Assembly: GCA_020852275.1 (NCBI GenBank)
Contig: JADZBE010000038.1
Coordinates: forward strand, 62,001 to 126,000
From: Phycisphaerales bacterium
GTDB lineage: Bacteria > Planctomycetota > Phycisphaerae > UBA1845
Direction of reading: 5' to 3'
Length of the DNA: 64,000 bases
A program made the translations under genes and the position numbers. The notes beneath the pieces are model-generated. The model ran no database searches and was not told where the DNA came from. It was given only the letters and a program-made list of their open reading frames with translations. Positions 51,157 through 59,667 of the stretch are shown in pieces (position 1 is the stretch's first letter; every line of letters starts with the position of its first letter).

Positions 51157-53199
51157 TCAACCTCGGTGCCCCGCGACCCTGGACTTCTTCGGCTTTGCGC
51201 CGGTTGCGCCCGCGTCCGGCTTGCCCAGCGCCGGCAGGCTCTTGAGTTCCTTGATGCGGTCCCGGAGCTTGGCGGCGCGCTCGAACTCCAACCCCTCGGC
51301 GGCCTGCATCATCTCTTCCTCCAACATGCGGACCAGCTCGATGCGGTCCATCTCGCCTTCGGAGGCGCGGACGGCTTCGGCGGCAATCTTGCGCGCGTTG
51401 ATGTCGTTGAGCAGGCTGGCGCGGACGGCCTTCTTGATGGTTTCCGGCTTGATGCCATGCTGCGCATTGTACGCGACCTGCAGGGCGCGGCGGCGGTTGG
51501 TCTCGTCGATGGCGCGCTTCATGCTCGGCGTTTCGCGGTCGGCGTAGAGCACGACCAGCGCGTTCACGTTGCGCGCGGTGCGCCCGATCATCTGGATCAG
51601 CGACGTCTCGCTGCGCAGGAAGCCCTCCTTGTCGGCGTCAAGGATGGCCACGAGCGAGACCTCCGGCAGGTCCAGCCCCTCGCGCAGAAGGTTGACGCCA
51701 ACGAGTACGTCGAACTCGCCTTCGCGCAGCCCCTTGAGCACCTGCACGCGCTCCAGCGTGTCGATGTCGGAGTGCAGGTAGCGCCCGCGCAGCCCTTCCT
51801 GCTGAATGTACGCGGAGAGATCCTCCGCCAGCCGCTTGGTCAGCGTGGTCACGAGCACGCGCTCTCCGGAGGCGGCGCGCTCCGCGATCCGTTGCAGCAA
51901 ATCCGGCACTTGCCCGCGCGCGGGGCGCACGAGGATCTCCGGATCGACCAGGCCCGTCGGGCGGATGATCTGCTCAACCACTTCGCCACCGGTGGTGCGC
52001 AGCTCGTAGGGACCGGGCGTGGCGGAGACGAAGAGCGCGCGGTTCCACATGCCCTCGAACTCCTCGAAGCGCATCGGACGGTTGTCCAGGCAGCTCGGCA
52101 GGCGGAACCCGTGCTCTACCAGCGTCGCTTTGCGCGCCCGGTCGCCGTTGTACATCGCCCCGATCTGGGGGACGCTGACGTGCGATTCGTCGAGAATGAG
52201 CAGCAGGTCTTTCGGAAAGTAATCAACGAGCGTGAACGGCTTGGCGCCGGGCGCCGTCCCCGCCAGGTGCCGCGAGTAGTTCTCGATGCCCGAGCAATAC
52301 CCGGCCTCGCGGATCATCTCGACGTCGTACTTGGTGCGTGCCGCCAGACGCTGCGCTTCCAGCAGCTTGCCGAGGCGGCGAAATTCCTTCAGGCGCTGAT
52401 CCAACTCCTCAAGGATGGATTTGCACGCAGAGTCGATGCGCTCGGCAGGCATGACGTAGTGCACGGCGGGGAAGATGAAGGTCTTATCCAACATGCCCAG
52501 GGACTCGCCCGTCAGCGGATTGATCATCTCAAGCCGCTCGATCTCGTCGCCGAAGAGGTCGATGCGATACACGAAATCCTCGCCGGCGGGGTACACCTCG
52601 ACGACGTCGCCGCGCGCGCGGAACGTCTTGCGATCCAGCGAGAGGTCATTGCGCGTGTACTGCAGCTCGACGAGGCGGCGCAGCAGCTCGTCCCGGTCAA
52701 ACTGCCGCCCGACCTCGAGCATGATCACGCTGCGCTTGAAGTCCTCGGGCGAGCCGAGGCCGAAAATGCACGAGACGCTGGCGACGATGATCGCGTCGCG
52801 CCGCGAGACCAGCGAGCTGGTGGCGCGGAGGCGCAACAGGTCGATGTCCTCGTTGCGCGACGCGTCCTTTTCAATGTAGATGTCGCGCTGCGGGATGTAG
52901 GCCTCCGGCTGGTAGTAGTCGTAATAACTGACGAAGAACTCGACGGCGTTGTGGGGGAACAGCTCGCGCATTTCCTCGAAAAGCTGGGCGGCGAGCGTCT
53001 TGTTGTGCGAGATGATGAGCGTGGGGACGTTGAGCCGCTCGATGACGTGGGCCATGGTGAACGTCTTGCCGGACCCGGTGACGCCGAGCAGGCACTGACG
53101 CGTCTTCCCCTCGTCGAGAAAGCCGCGCGTCAATGCCTCGATCGCGCGCGGCTGATCGCCGGCGGGCACGAGCGGAGTCTGAATGCGGAAGCGGTCCAT
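51157..53199 (-). CDS. uvrB: excinuclease ABC subunit B
   Basis: A 680-residue DNA repair helicase-like subunit. LGVTGSGKTFTMAHVI is the Walker A loop. Other blocks are PTLIISHNKTLAAQLFEE, the beta-hairpin region FVSYYDYYQPEAYIPQRDIY, the Walker B equivalent LLLILDESHVSVPQIGAMY and, in the helicase half, VGVNLLREGLDLPEVSLVAI and QMIGRTARN. A C-terminal UVR motif (MLEEEMMQAAEGLEFERAAK) binds UvrC/UvrA. Full length. It is followed by the histidine fusion gene with a 2-nt gap. Confidence 0.98.
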   Translation of the reverse strand: MDRFRIQTPLVPAGDQPRAIEALTRGFLDEGKTRQCLLGVTGSGKTFTMAHVIERLNVPTLIISHNKTLAAQLFEEMRELFPHNAVEFFVSYYDYYQPEAYIPQRDIYIEKDASRNEDIDLLRLRATSSLVSRRDAIIVASVSCIFGLGSPEDFKRSVIMLEVGRQFDRDELLRRLVELQYTRNDLSLDRKTFRARGDVVEVYPAGEDFVYRIDLFGDEIERLEMINPLTGESLGMLDKTFIFPAVHYVMPAERIDSACKSILEELDQRLKEFRRLGKLLEAQRLAARTKYDVEMIREAGYCSGIENYSRHLAGTAPGAKPFTLVDYFPKDLLLILDESHVSVPQIGAMYNGDRARKATLVEHGFRLPSCLDNRPMRFEEFEGMWNRALFVSATPGPYELRTTGGEVVEQIIRPTGLVDPEILVRPARGQVPDLLQRIAERAASGERVLVTTLTKRLAEDLSAYIQQEGLRGRYLHSDIDTLERVQVLKGLREGEFDVLVGVNLLREGLDLPEVSLVAILDADKEGFLRSETSLIQMIGRTARNVNALVVLYADRETPSMKRAIDETNRRRALQVAYNAQHGIKPETIKKAVRASLLNDINARKIAAEAVRASEGEMDRIELVRMLEEEMMQAAEGLEFERAAKLRDRIKELKSLPALGKPDAGATGAKPKKSRVAGHRG

Positions 53200-53371
53200 G
53201 AGACATCCCGATACCCAAAGCCCGCGAGGAAATCAAAGCCCATGAGCCGGGCAGAACTTGTCAGCGCGCGATCCCCGCGGCTTGCAGACGGGACCCGTAG
53301 CGCCGGCGAGGGTCAACGCACGCACGGTCCCGGACGTGCGCGGGTCCCGCTCGGCCTACGGCTGAGCATTC

Positions 53372-53390
53372 CGTCGCGCGCTGCGCGACG
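53372..53390. terminator. possible terminator hairpin downstream of lgt
   Basis: CGTCGCGC (53372-53379) pairs perfectly with GCGCGACG (53383-53390), loop GCT, about 70 bp downstream of the lgt stop. There is no T-tract; a second inverted pair GGGACCCG/CGGGTCCC lies just below it. Confidence 0.4.
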
Positions 53391-53459
53391 CGCTTGGAAC
53401 CACGCCGCTGCGCCGGCCCGATTCCATGCCCTCCGGCCGGGCGGCAGGTCGAGGCGCGA

Positions 53460-54725
53460 TCAGGAGGCGGAAGGCGCCGGTTCTTCCGGCGGAACAAACG
53501 CTTTGGCGTACGGCGAAAGCTGCGGCAGGCGCTTGCAGACGACGTACACGTACGCCGCGCCCGTCAGGAAGATCAGGACGCTGATGAACTGCGAAATGGT
53601 CAGCCCGCCAACGTCTCGCGGGTTGTCGGTGCGGATGATCTCCTCGAACAAACGCATCACCGGGTACAACAGCAGCATCACGCCGAACACCGTGCCGTGG
53701 CGCTTGCGCTGGTAGAACAGCGAGGAGAGCAGGAAGGAAAGCAGCAGACCGCCGAGGGTGGCGTAGAGCTGCGTCGGATGGACCGGCAGCGACCGCAGCC
53801 CCGCCGCAAGCTGCTGCAACTCGCTCAGCGACGTGCGCGCCGTATCGGGCGGAAACTCGGGCATGGGGAACCGTTCCGGATGCTCGCGCGATGGAAACGA
53901 TTGCGCGCGGTGCAAGTGCTTCACGTCCGTCGGAATCTGCACACGCTTGGATTCTTCGATGACCCGTCGCTCCTCGTCCTCCAGCGATTTCAGCTCCTTC
54001 GCCAGGGCGGCAGGATTCAGGTCGCCCGCGCCGGCCTGCAATGCCTGACGGCTGTCCTTGATGTCACTCAGCCGCCGCTTGAGTTCTCCGATCCTGGCCG
54101 TGGGACCCTGCACCTTGTCGATCGGCAGGTGGAGCGCCGTCGCCGGCAGGAGCGAGGGCGCGAGCATGTCCGCCTGCGTCAGGATGAACTCCGCCGGAAC
54201 GGCAAGCTGCCGCTCCTCCCACTGGCGGATGAACGCGGGGCTTCCATAGGGAAAACGCACCGCCCACGCAACGTCCGTCGGCCCACCGAAGCAGCAGCCG
54301 TTCAGGAAGCACCCCACGCGCCCGAACGCCAGCCCCCACATCAGCCCGGGCGCCACGATGTCCAGATACAGCCGGATCGACTGCTTCTTCATCCACAGGT
54401 ACACGCCCACGGCCGGCACCGCGCCGATCACGGCGCCGAGGAATTCAAACCCGCCGGAGCTGACGTCGAAGATCGCCGTCAGCTTGTTCGGCGCGGAGGC
54501 GAAGACGGACTTCCAGTAGTGAATGACGTAGAAGACGCGCGAGCCGACCATGCCGAAGATCAGCCCGATGAAGCACATGTTCAACACGAGGTCCGGGTCG
54601 CACTTCACGCGCGTCGCCCGCCGCATGGCGAACCACGCGGCCGACAGAAAGCCCACCATTACGCAAAAGCCGTAGCTCTTGACGCTGTAGTTGAAACCGG
54701 GAATCGTGAACAATTCAGGGTGCAT
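53460..54725 (-). CDS. lgt: prolipoprotein diacylglyceryl transferase with a large soluble insertion
   Basis: A 421-residue version of a family that is normally about 260-300 residues. The core motifs are present: MVGSRVFYVIHY, GGFEFLGAVIGAV, and the catalytic Arg region GLAFGRVGCFLNGCCFGG. After GGP..DVAWAVRFPYGSPAF a segment of about 150 residues (165-313) with heptad-like charged helices (LKRRLSDIKDSRQALQ, LKSLEDEERRVIEESKR) precedes the conserved VHPTQLYATLGG. The insertion probably faces the periplasm. ATG 54725 is used. It would lipidate proteins such as the lipoprotein at 4868. Confidence 0.92.
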   Translation of the reverse strand: MHPELFTIPGFNYSVKSYGFCVMVGFLSAAWFAMRRATRVKCDPDLVLNMCFIGLIFGMVGSRVFYVIHYWKSVFASAPNKLTAIFDVSSGGFEFLGAVIGAVPAVGVYLWMKKQSIRLYLDIVAPGLMWGLAFGRVGCFLNGCCFGGPTDVAWAVRFPYGSPAFIRQWEERQLAVPAEFILTQADMLAPSLLPATALHLPIDKVQGPTARIGELKRRLSDIKDSRQALQAGAGDLNPAALAKELKSLEDEERRVIEESKRVQIPTDVKHLHRAQSFPSREHPERFPMPEFPPDTARTSLSELQQLAAGLRSLPVHPTQLYATLGGLLLSFLLSSLFYQRKRHGTVFGVMLLLYPVMRLFEEIIRTDNPRDVGGLTISQFISVLIFLTGAAYVYVVCKRLPQLSPYAKAFVPPEEPAPSAS

Positions 54726-54832
54726 GGACCGCCTGCCCCATGAGTCGCACGGGCGGGACACGCGCCGCCGCCTCCGCGCCTTTCTGCGAGCAGTCTAGCA
54801 GCCCGTTGCGAAAGGCGAAACTCGTCGTGCCC

Positions 54833-54945
54833 GCGAAAGCGAGAATCCGACTCCGTCATTTCCGGGCAGGCAAGAATCCGATCCCGGTTGATAGCCGCGC
54901 AGCCGGAACCCGACTCCGTCATGACCGCGCAAGCAGGAATCCAGC
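54833..54945. repeat. degenerate 'CCGTCAT...GGAATCC' short interspersed repeats
   Basis: About four copies of a unit resembling the palindromic repeat at 58017-58140, for example CCGTCATGACCGCGCAAGC followed by AGGAATCC. Confidence 0.6.
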
Positions 54946-55067
54946 GGACTGCCGTCACGCTTGGGACCCCCTCCGGCACGGGGGCGACTATCCGAACGCT
55001 CAATCCAGAGCTTCCTCGTTGTATCCTGTGGGCAGCCGGCAGCGGCGGCGACGGTGCGTCCCGGTTC

Positions 55068-55079
55068 GGCGTACTCGCC
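55068..55079. repeat. TACT-loop stem-loop core, copy 3 (weak)
   Basis: GGCG-TACT-CGCC, the same core as 40524-40535, without well-paired outer arms. Confidence 0.5.
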
Positions 55080-55476
55080 TGCCCGTCGCGCGCGGGGAAA
55101 GACCCTGGCGGGAGGAGTACCGCTGACCCTGCCGTCCGCGCTCAGGAATTCGTTCACCTTCAACGAGAGTGATTTTGAGCGCCGCCCGCGTAGTTCCGTT
55201 GCTCCGCGCATCGGGTGCGAAGCACGTTTTGAAAAGACCAGGAACAGCGGTATCCGGATTGGGACGTAATATCCCGCCCTTCGCCGCTCCCCCGCTCCAC
55301 TTCAGGCAGGCCACCGGAGGCGAACTTGTACGTATTCGAGCTCGACCCCGTGTGGCTCCTCACCGTGAGGGCGCCACTTCGATTCGACGCGCGCGGTGCG
55401 CAGCCCCTTGAGGCGCCGTTCGATCCTCTCCTCACCAGGCCGTGGCACGCGCTTGCAACAGCCTGGGGACGGTCGA

Positions 55477-56049
55477 TCAGTCGCGCTCGCCCGTGCTTAC
55501 CACTTCCAGCAGTTGCACTCCCTCGCGGCCGTTGCAGTGAATTACGCCCACGCGCCCAAACGCCTGGGTCGTGGCCGGTCGTCCGAAGCACGCCAGGATC
55601 GGGGAAGGTGACGCAATGCGGTAGAAGAAGCGCGCGTCCACGCGGCGCAGGACGTTATGCGAGATGAGCACCTCGCCCAGCGGTTTTCGCCCCGCGAGGA
55701 TCTCCGTCCTTACGGCCTCATCCACCGAGTCGAGCGCGATGCGCGCTACCCCCACTTCGACCACGTCTTCTCGCGTCAAGGGTCGAAGCGCGATCTTGCG
55801 CGCGTAGGAATTGGAATCCCGGCGGGTATCGAGAACTTCCAATCGCACCGGCTCACCGCAGTGACGTTGCAGAACAGTGGTCATGTGATCCTGGTGCACC
55901 AGCAGCTCGCGGTAGTCGGCGGGCACGGCATCGGCCGACATGGGTTCCACACAGCGTCTCACCGCCTGGACGTCGAAGAAGCCGGCGCAGACTTCCAGAA
56001 GGGCCGCCATGGCCTTCGACCGTTCCACGATGTTGCAGCCTGCGTGCAT
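55477..56049 (-). CDS. chorismate lyase/DUF98-like protein
   Basis: A 190-residue protein. YRELLVHQDHMTTVLQRHCG, then RKIALRPLTREDVVEVGVAR and EILAGRKPLGEVLISHNVLR, resembles the chorismate-pyruvate lyase (UbiC-like, DUF98) fold as I recall it in planctomycetes. The Arg/Glu positions are compatible with ligand binding but I cannot confirm catalysis. Similar proteins are often seen next to isoprenoid or radical SAM genes. A radical SAM gene does lie upstream on the same strand, after 205 bp with a large inverted repeat. ATG 56049. Confidence in the precise function is low. Confidence 0.5.
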   Translation of the reverse strand: MHAGCNIVERSKAMAALLEVCAGFFDVQAVRRCVEPMSADAVPADYRELLVHQDHMTTVLQRHCGEPVRLEVLDTRRDSNSYARKIALRPLTREDVVEVGVARIALDSVDEAVRTEILAGRKPLGEVLISHNVLRRVDARFFYRIASPSPILACFGRPATTQAFGRVGVIHCNGREGVQLLEVVSTGERD

Positions 56050-56088
56050 GTTTCATTCCGCTCGAACTTGCCTCGCACAGCGCAATGC

Positions 56089-56177
56089 GTAGGGCGGGCT
56101 ATGCCCGCCTTCCGCTGCCGAGCGACGTCTGCCCCCCCGCACGTCGCGGTACACCTGGCGGGCATAGCCCGCCCTAC
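56089..56177. repeat. large nested inverted repeat (BIME-like)
   Basis: GTAGGGCGGGCTATGCCCGCC (the left arm, 56089-56109) is repeated inverted at 56157-56177, 21 of 21 bases. Each arm is itself a hairpin. An inner pair GCGACGT (56122-56128) and ACGTCGC (56141-56147) nests inside. Located between two minus-strand genes. Confidence 0.9.
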
Positions 56178-56254
56178 GGCCGCGCGGTCGAGGGCAGCGA
56201 TGCACTCGGCGTGGGCGTACCGCTTCCTCGCGGGCGCGGCGCTGGAAGACACGG

Positions 56255-57766
56255 TCACGTGTAGCGCACGCCGCGATGCTCCGGCTCGAAAAACCTGGGC
56301 AGCAGTCCGTCCACGCGGAGGACGCCCGCGCGCGTCAGTCGCACCTCGTCAACCGTCGTCTCGGCGTATCCCGCCTCGACGAGCGACGTGAAGACCTCAG
56401 CGAAACGCCGCGAAATCTCGACACCGAACTTGTTTCGGAAGTACGCCGCGTCCAGCCGTCCCAGCTTCAACTGCAGGATCATCTCGCGGATGAGGCTCTG
56501 ATCGCCGCTCAGCGGCAGGGCGCGCGACAGCGGCAATTCCCCACGCGACAGAGACGCGAGATAATCGTCCCACTGGTCCACGTTCTGAAAATGAACGCCG
56601 CCCACGTGCGAGAACGAGGCCACCCCCGTCCCCACCATGTCCGATCCATGCCAGAGCGAATCCCGGTACAGGAATCGCGAATGCTCGCTGGGTCGCACGA
56701 CGGTGTACGCGCTGGAGACGACGTACCCTGCGTCCTCGAATCGCCGAAAGGCCAGGTCCACCCAGGCGCGTTTCGTCGCCCAGCCGGCCACCGGCGGCGC
56801 GTCGCCCTCGCGCTTCGCCTCGCGCGCCAGCGTCGTGTTGTGTGGAACTTCCATCTGGTAGATGGTCAGGCAATCCGGTTGCAGCGCCAGCGCCTGCTCC
56901 ACCGTTGCTTCCCACTTCGACGGCGTGTCGCCCACCATGCCCGCGATGAGGTCGATGTTGACGTTCGGGAAACCGACCTCGCGCGCCCACTCGTACGCTC
57001 GGAAGATTTCCGGCGCGTGATGAGCGCGGCCATTCAGGGAGAGGACCTCGTCGTCGAAGTGCTCGACGCCGAGGCTCAGCCGCGTGGTGCCGAACCTGCG
57101 GATGGTTTCGAGCTTGCCCTTCTTCAGCGTCCCCGGCTCGCACTCGAAGGTGACCTCGCGCGCGTGGTCCCAGCGCCAGTGGCGGTTGATGCGCTCGACC
57201 AGGCGATCAAGCTGCTCGCTCGACAGGAAGGAGGGCGTGCCGCCGCCGAAATACACGAACTCGAACTCGCGCCCGTCGAACGCCTGCTTGTGCGAGTACA
57301 GCTCGATCTCCTTCGCCAGCGCGTCCATGTACGCGTCCACGTCGGACGAGTTCTTGTCGGTGTACACGCGGAAGTAGCAGAAGTGGCAGCGCTTGCGGCA
57401 GAAGGGGACGTGGATGTAGAGACCCAAAGGGGGAAATGCCGAATGCTGAATGTCGAATGTCGAAAGTCGCCCGTCAGTTTCCGCGCCGCGCCTGCCGGCA
57501 GCATCGACATCGCTTGTCGCGTCATCTTTGCGTGTCGGGCTGCATTCGGCATTCGGCGTTCGGCATTCAGCATTCGTCGCCTGGCATTCGCCATTCGCCA
57601 TTCGCCATTCGCCATTCACTATCCGGCGTTCAGCATTGGGCGTCTCCAGCGCCCGAAGCGCCGCCGGAACGTGGTGCGGCGACCACGCCGAGAAGGGCGG
57701 GTAGTTGGAGATGAAGTAGCTGCCCACCTCCGTCGTCGGCTTGTCGCTAAGCACGTCGAGCTGCAT
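56255..57766 (-). CDS. radical SAM coproporphyrinogen III oxidase-like protein with in-frame repeat insertion
   Basis: A 503-residue protein. VGSYFISNYPPFSAWSPHHV at the N-terminus and IHVPFCRKRCHFCYFRVYTD (radical SAM CxxxCxxC) belong to a HemW/HemN-like family. FVYFGGGTPSFLSSEQLD and NIDLIAGMVGDTPSKWE are further signatures. Between them residues 42 to about 111 (PNAERRIVNGEWRMANGECQ and so on) are not homologous to anything expected; they are encoded by heptamer repeats (57434-57468 and 57542-57639). Without the insertion the protein would be about 430 residues. It may act in heme metabolism or as a heme carrier. ATG 57766; catalytic motifs are intact, so the protein may still work. Confidence 0.85.
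   Translation of the reverse strand: MQLDVLSDKPTTEVGSYFISNYPPFSAWSPHHVPAALRALETPNAERRIVNGEWRMANGECQATNAECRTPNAECSPTRKDDATSDVDAAGRRGAETDGRLSTFDIQHSAFPPLGLYIHVPFCRKRCHFCYFRVYTDKNSSDVDAYMDALAKEIELYSHKQAFDGREFEFVYFGGGTPSFLSSEQLDRLVERINRHWRWDHAREVTFECEPGTLKKGKLETIRRFGTTRLSLGVEHFDDEVLSLNGRAHHAPEIFRAYEWAREVGFPNVNIDLIAGMVGDTPSKWEATVEQALALQPDCLTIYQMEVPHNTTLAREAKREGDAPPVAGWATKRAWVDLAFRRFEDAGYVVSSAYTVVRPSEHSRFLYRDSLWHGSDMVGTGVASFSHVGGVHFQNVDQWDDYLASLSRGELPLSRALPLSGDQSLIREMILQLKLGRLDAAYFRNKFGVEISRRFAEVFTSLVEAGYAETTVDEVRLTRAGVLRVDGLLPRFFEPEHRGVRYT
57434..57468. repeat. heptamer tandem repeat inside radical SAM gene, part 1
   Basis: Units AAATGCC, GAATGCT, GAATGTC, GAATGTC, GAAAGTC in register; reverse-complement relatives of the CATTCG family. 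Confidence 0.8.
57542..57639. repeat. heptamer tandem repeat inside radical SAM gene, part 2
   Basis: Fourteen 7-bp units, mostly GCATTCG, CCATTCG, GCATTCA and GCGTTCG (one diverged TCGCCTG, one CTATCCG). Together with part 1 they encode the NAEC/NGEW-like insertion in the radical SAM protein. Confidence 0.9.
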
Positions 57767-58229
57767 CGTTTGACCTGAAATCCTCTCCCGCTGCGCTTGC
57801 CGAAATCTCCACCCTCGCCGGGTGCGCTTCGACCTCGCCGCTTCGTCGGTGCATGCGCCAGTATAGTCGGCCGCTGCTGCGGGCCGAATGTCACAACCTG
57901 TCCTGACGGCCCGTGGTGGAACTCGAGACCAAGCGTAGAGCCCGTCACCCCCGCGCAGGCGGGGGCCCAGTCTGCCCCGGAAAACCGCTGGATTCTAGCT
58001 TCCTCGCAGGCCACCGGCTGGGTTCGCGCCTGCGCGGGAATGACGGAGCTGGGTTCCGGCCTGCGCGGGAATGACGGAGCTGGGTTCCCGCCTGAGCGGG
58101 AATGACGGAGCTGGGTTCCCGCCTGAGCGGGAATGATGCGCGTCGCCTTTCACCAAGGGCTGTTAAGGGCTCCCAATGTCCACAAAGTCCTCTCGTGGAA
58201 AAACCCGCGGCTCGGCATAGGATTGGCTC
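57767..58229. other. divergent intergenic region with 31-bp tandem palindromes
   Basis: These 463 bp separate the divergent radical SAM and acetyltransferase genes. The right part is a 4 x 31-bp repeat (58017-58140). No other feature is apparent. Confidence 0.55.
58017..58140. repeat. 31-bp tandem repeat of dRS3-like palindromes
   Basis: Four units of exactly 31 bp starting at 58017, 58048, 58079 and 58110: GCTGGGTTCCCGCCTGAGCG, then GGAATGACGGA (centre variants CGCCTGCGCG and CCTGCGCG). TTCCCGCCTGAGCGGGAA is a palindrome, as in neisserial dRS3 and similar repeats of other bacteria. Confidence 0.9.
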
Positions 58230-58775
58230 GTGGCCTTCCGCATCATTGAAGCCGTTGACCCGCCGCACATGGATGCCGCCCGGACTCTCTTTATGGAGTA
58301 CGCCGGCGGGCTGGGGTTTGATCTTGAATTCCAGAATTTCGAGAGGGAATTGAGCACGCTTCCCGGCGCGTATGCGCCGCCGAGGGGCTGCCTCCTCCTG
58401 GCGCTTGCGGCTGACGGAGCGCCCCGCTGGATTGAAGATTCAGCGGGAGACGCACCCGCGCGCGTCCCCGCGGCGAGCGCTGCCGATTCCGCGTGGGCCG
58501 GCTGCGTCGCTCTGCGCCCGTTCGACTCAGGAATCTGCGAATTGAAACGCATGTATGTCAGACCCGCGCACCGCGGCAGGGGACTGGGGCGAATCCTGGC
58601 AGAAGAGATCATCGCCCGCGCAAGAACGTACGGCTATGCGCGAATGAGGCTCGATACCATCGGCGCGCGGATGATGCCGGCGGTGAAGCTCTACCGTTCG
58701 CTGGGTTTTGAGGCGATTGCCGCGTACCGCCCGAACCCGATCCCCGGCGCAGAGTTCTACGAGCTGCGGCTGTGA
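58230..58775 (+). CDS. GNAT-family N-acetyltransferase
   Basis: A 181-residue acetyltransferase. The acetyl-CoA loop is ELKRMYVRPAHRGRGLGRIL (R-x2-G-x-G/A) followed by AEEIIARARTYGYARMRLDT and SLGFEAIAAYRPNP. Residues 50-85 are an Ala/Pro-rich low-complexity insert. The start is GTG 58230, with AGGA about 10 nt before it. Substrate unknown. It is divergent from the radical SAM gene and convergent with the next gene. Confidence 0.88.
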   Translation: MAFRIIEAVDPPHMDAARTLFMEYAGGLGFDLEFQNFERELSTLPGAYAPPRGCLLLALAADGAPRWIEDSAGDAPARVPAASAADSAWAGCVALRPFDSGICELKRMYVRPAHRGRGLGRILAEEIIARARTYGYARMRLDTIGARMMPAVKLYRSLGFEAIAAYRPNPIPGAEFYELRL

Positions 58776-58874
58776 AGGCGCGATGGCGACGCACCCGCTG
58801 CGACAGGAGGCGACCGGTCACTCCTCCTCACTGCCAGGCGCTGTCCCTCACTGGCGTGAGCGGTTCTGATAGCT

Positions 58875-58944
58875 GCATTCGCCATTCGCCATTCGGCATT
58901 CGCCCTTCGCCATTCGCTATTCGCTATTCACTCTTCGGGCTTCG
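58875..58944. repeat. heptamer tandem repeat (CATTCG family) between convergent genes
   Basis: Ten units in register: GCATTCG, CCATTCG, CCATTCG, GCATTCG, CCCTTCG, CCATTCG, CTATTCG, CTATTCA, CTCTTCG, GGCTTCG. Confidence 0.85.
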
Positions 58945-58984
58945 CGCTCGCCCTCGCTGGCGCTGCGGGTTCTGAAGCCGCGTC

Positions 58985-59548
58985 TTACGCCTTCGGCCAC
59001 AGCCAGCCGAACGTGCCCGCGGTCACCAGCCCATAGAGGACGCCGTCGAAGATGAACTTCGTGGTTGTCCACCAGCTCGCGCCTTTCCAGATCGAATCCG
59101 GCACGTGACTGAGGGCGTATCCCAGCATCGCGGCCGTGCCGGTGACGCGGAAGACCGTGAGGTAGTGTGCTCCGGCCCCAAGCGAGTGCCAGCCCACGTA
59201 AGCCGTCAGCGCGCCGACGACCAGCGCGAACACGAACCAGCAAATCAGGCTCGTGCCCATGTTGCAGCCGCCGGGCGGCAGGACCATCATCCACCCCACC
59301 GGCCCGCGCTTCCGCCGCTCCAGCATCTCCGGCGAGCCCATGTCCTTCATCGACTCGCAGGCCGGAAACATGTACGCGCCGGGGGGCACGCCGTTGGCGC
59401 GAAGCGCCTCCAGCACGGCCTCTTCATTCGGCAGCTTCCGCACATCGCCCTTGTGCATGGGCGTGGCCATGTGGATCACGGAGCTGACCACGAAGACGAA
59501 CACCGCGGACAGGATGATCGGCAGCCACAATTGCGTCAGGAACTCCAT
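58985..59548 (-). CDS. conserved hypothetical membrane protein
   Basis: A 187-residue protein. An N-terminal helix (LWLPIILSAVFVFVVSSVIH) is followed by ATPMHKGDVRKLPNEEAVLEAL, GAYMFPACESMKDMGSPE and VGWMMVLPPGGCN. Then come three hydrophobic segments. I have seen similar membrane proteins annotated as hypothetical in many bacteria and do not know a function. ATG 59548. It converges with the acetyltransferase gene and lies downstream of the repeat region 59591-59758. Confidence 0.6.
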   Translation of the reverse strand: MEFLTQLWLPIILSAVFVFVVSSVIHMATPMHKGDVRKLPNEEAVLEALRANGVPPGAYMFPACESMKDMGSPEMLERRKRGPVGWMMVLPPGGCNMGTSLICWFVFALVVGALTAYVGWHSLGAGAHYLTVFRVTGTAAMLGYALSHVPDSIWKGASWWTTTKFIFDGVLYGLVTAGTFGWLWPKA

Positions 59549-59590
59549 GTTGAATCTCCGGTTTATGAGATCGTTGCAGACCCCGTGTGG

Positions 59591-59639
59591 CCCCGGTTTT
59601 CAACCGGGGGAATGCCGCACAGGCGTCCGCCCTGTGCCG
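59591..59639. other. two hairpins upstream of the hypothetical membrane protein
   Basis: CCCCGGTT/AACCGGGG at 59591-59609 and GCACAGG/CCTGTGC at 59617-59637. Located 43-91 bp before the start of the 58985-59548 gene, so possible leader structures. Confidence 0.5.
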
Positions 59640-59667
59640 GTCTTGAAACTCCGACTAACAGGCCGCT

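Larger units (their letters stand above)
54726..55476. other. gene-free region rich in short repeats upstream of lgt
   Basis: These 751 bp contain degenerate CATnnCCGCGCnnGCnGGAATCC-type repeats (54833-54945), a TACT-loop hairpin core (55068-55079), and a GTGGC...GCCAC hairpin at 55352-55376. Open frames here have no protein-like pattern. lgt promoter expected near 54760 but not identified. Confidence 0.55.

Noticed and set aside
51166-53715. 849-residue plus-strand open frame
   Set aside because: It is antisense to uvrB, whose full set of motifs is on the minus strand. High GC content makes antisense frames long.
55160-55591. 143-residue minus-strand frame upstream of lgt
   Set aside because: Low-complexity, overlaps the DUF98-like gene and repeats; no family features.
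58017-58140. 31-bp repeats considered as a CRISPR array
   Set aside because: Units are directly adjacent without spacers.
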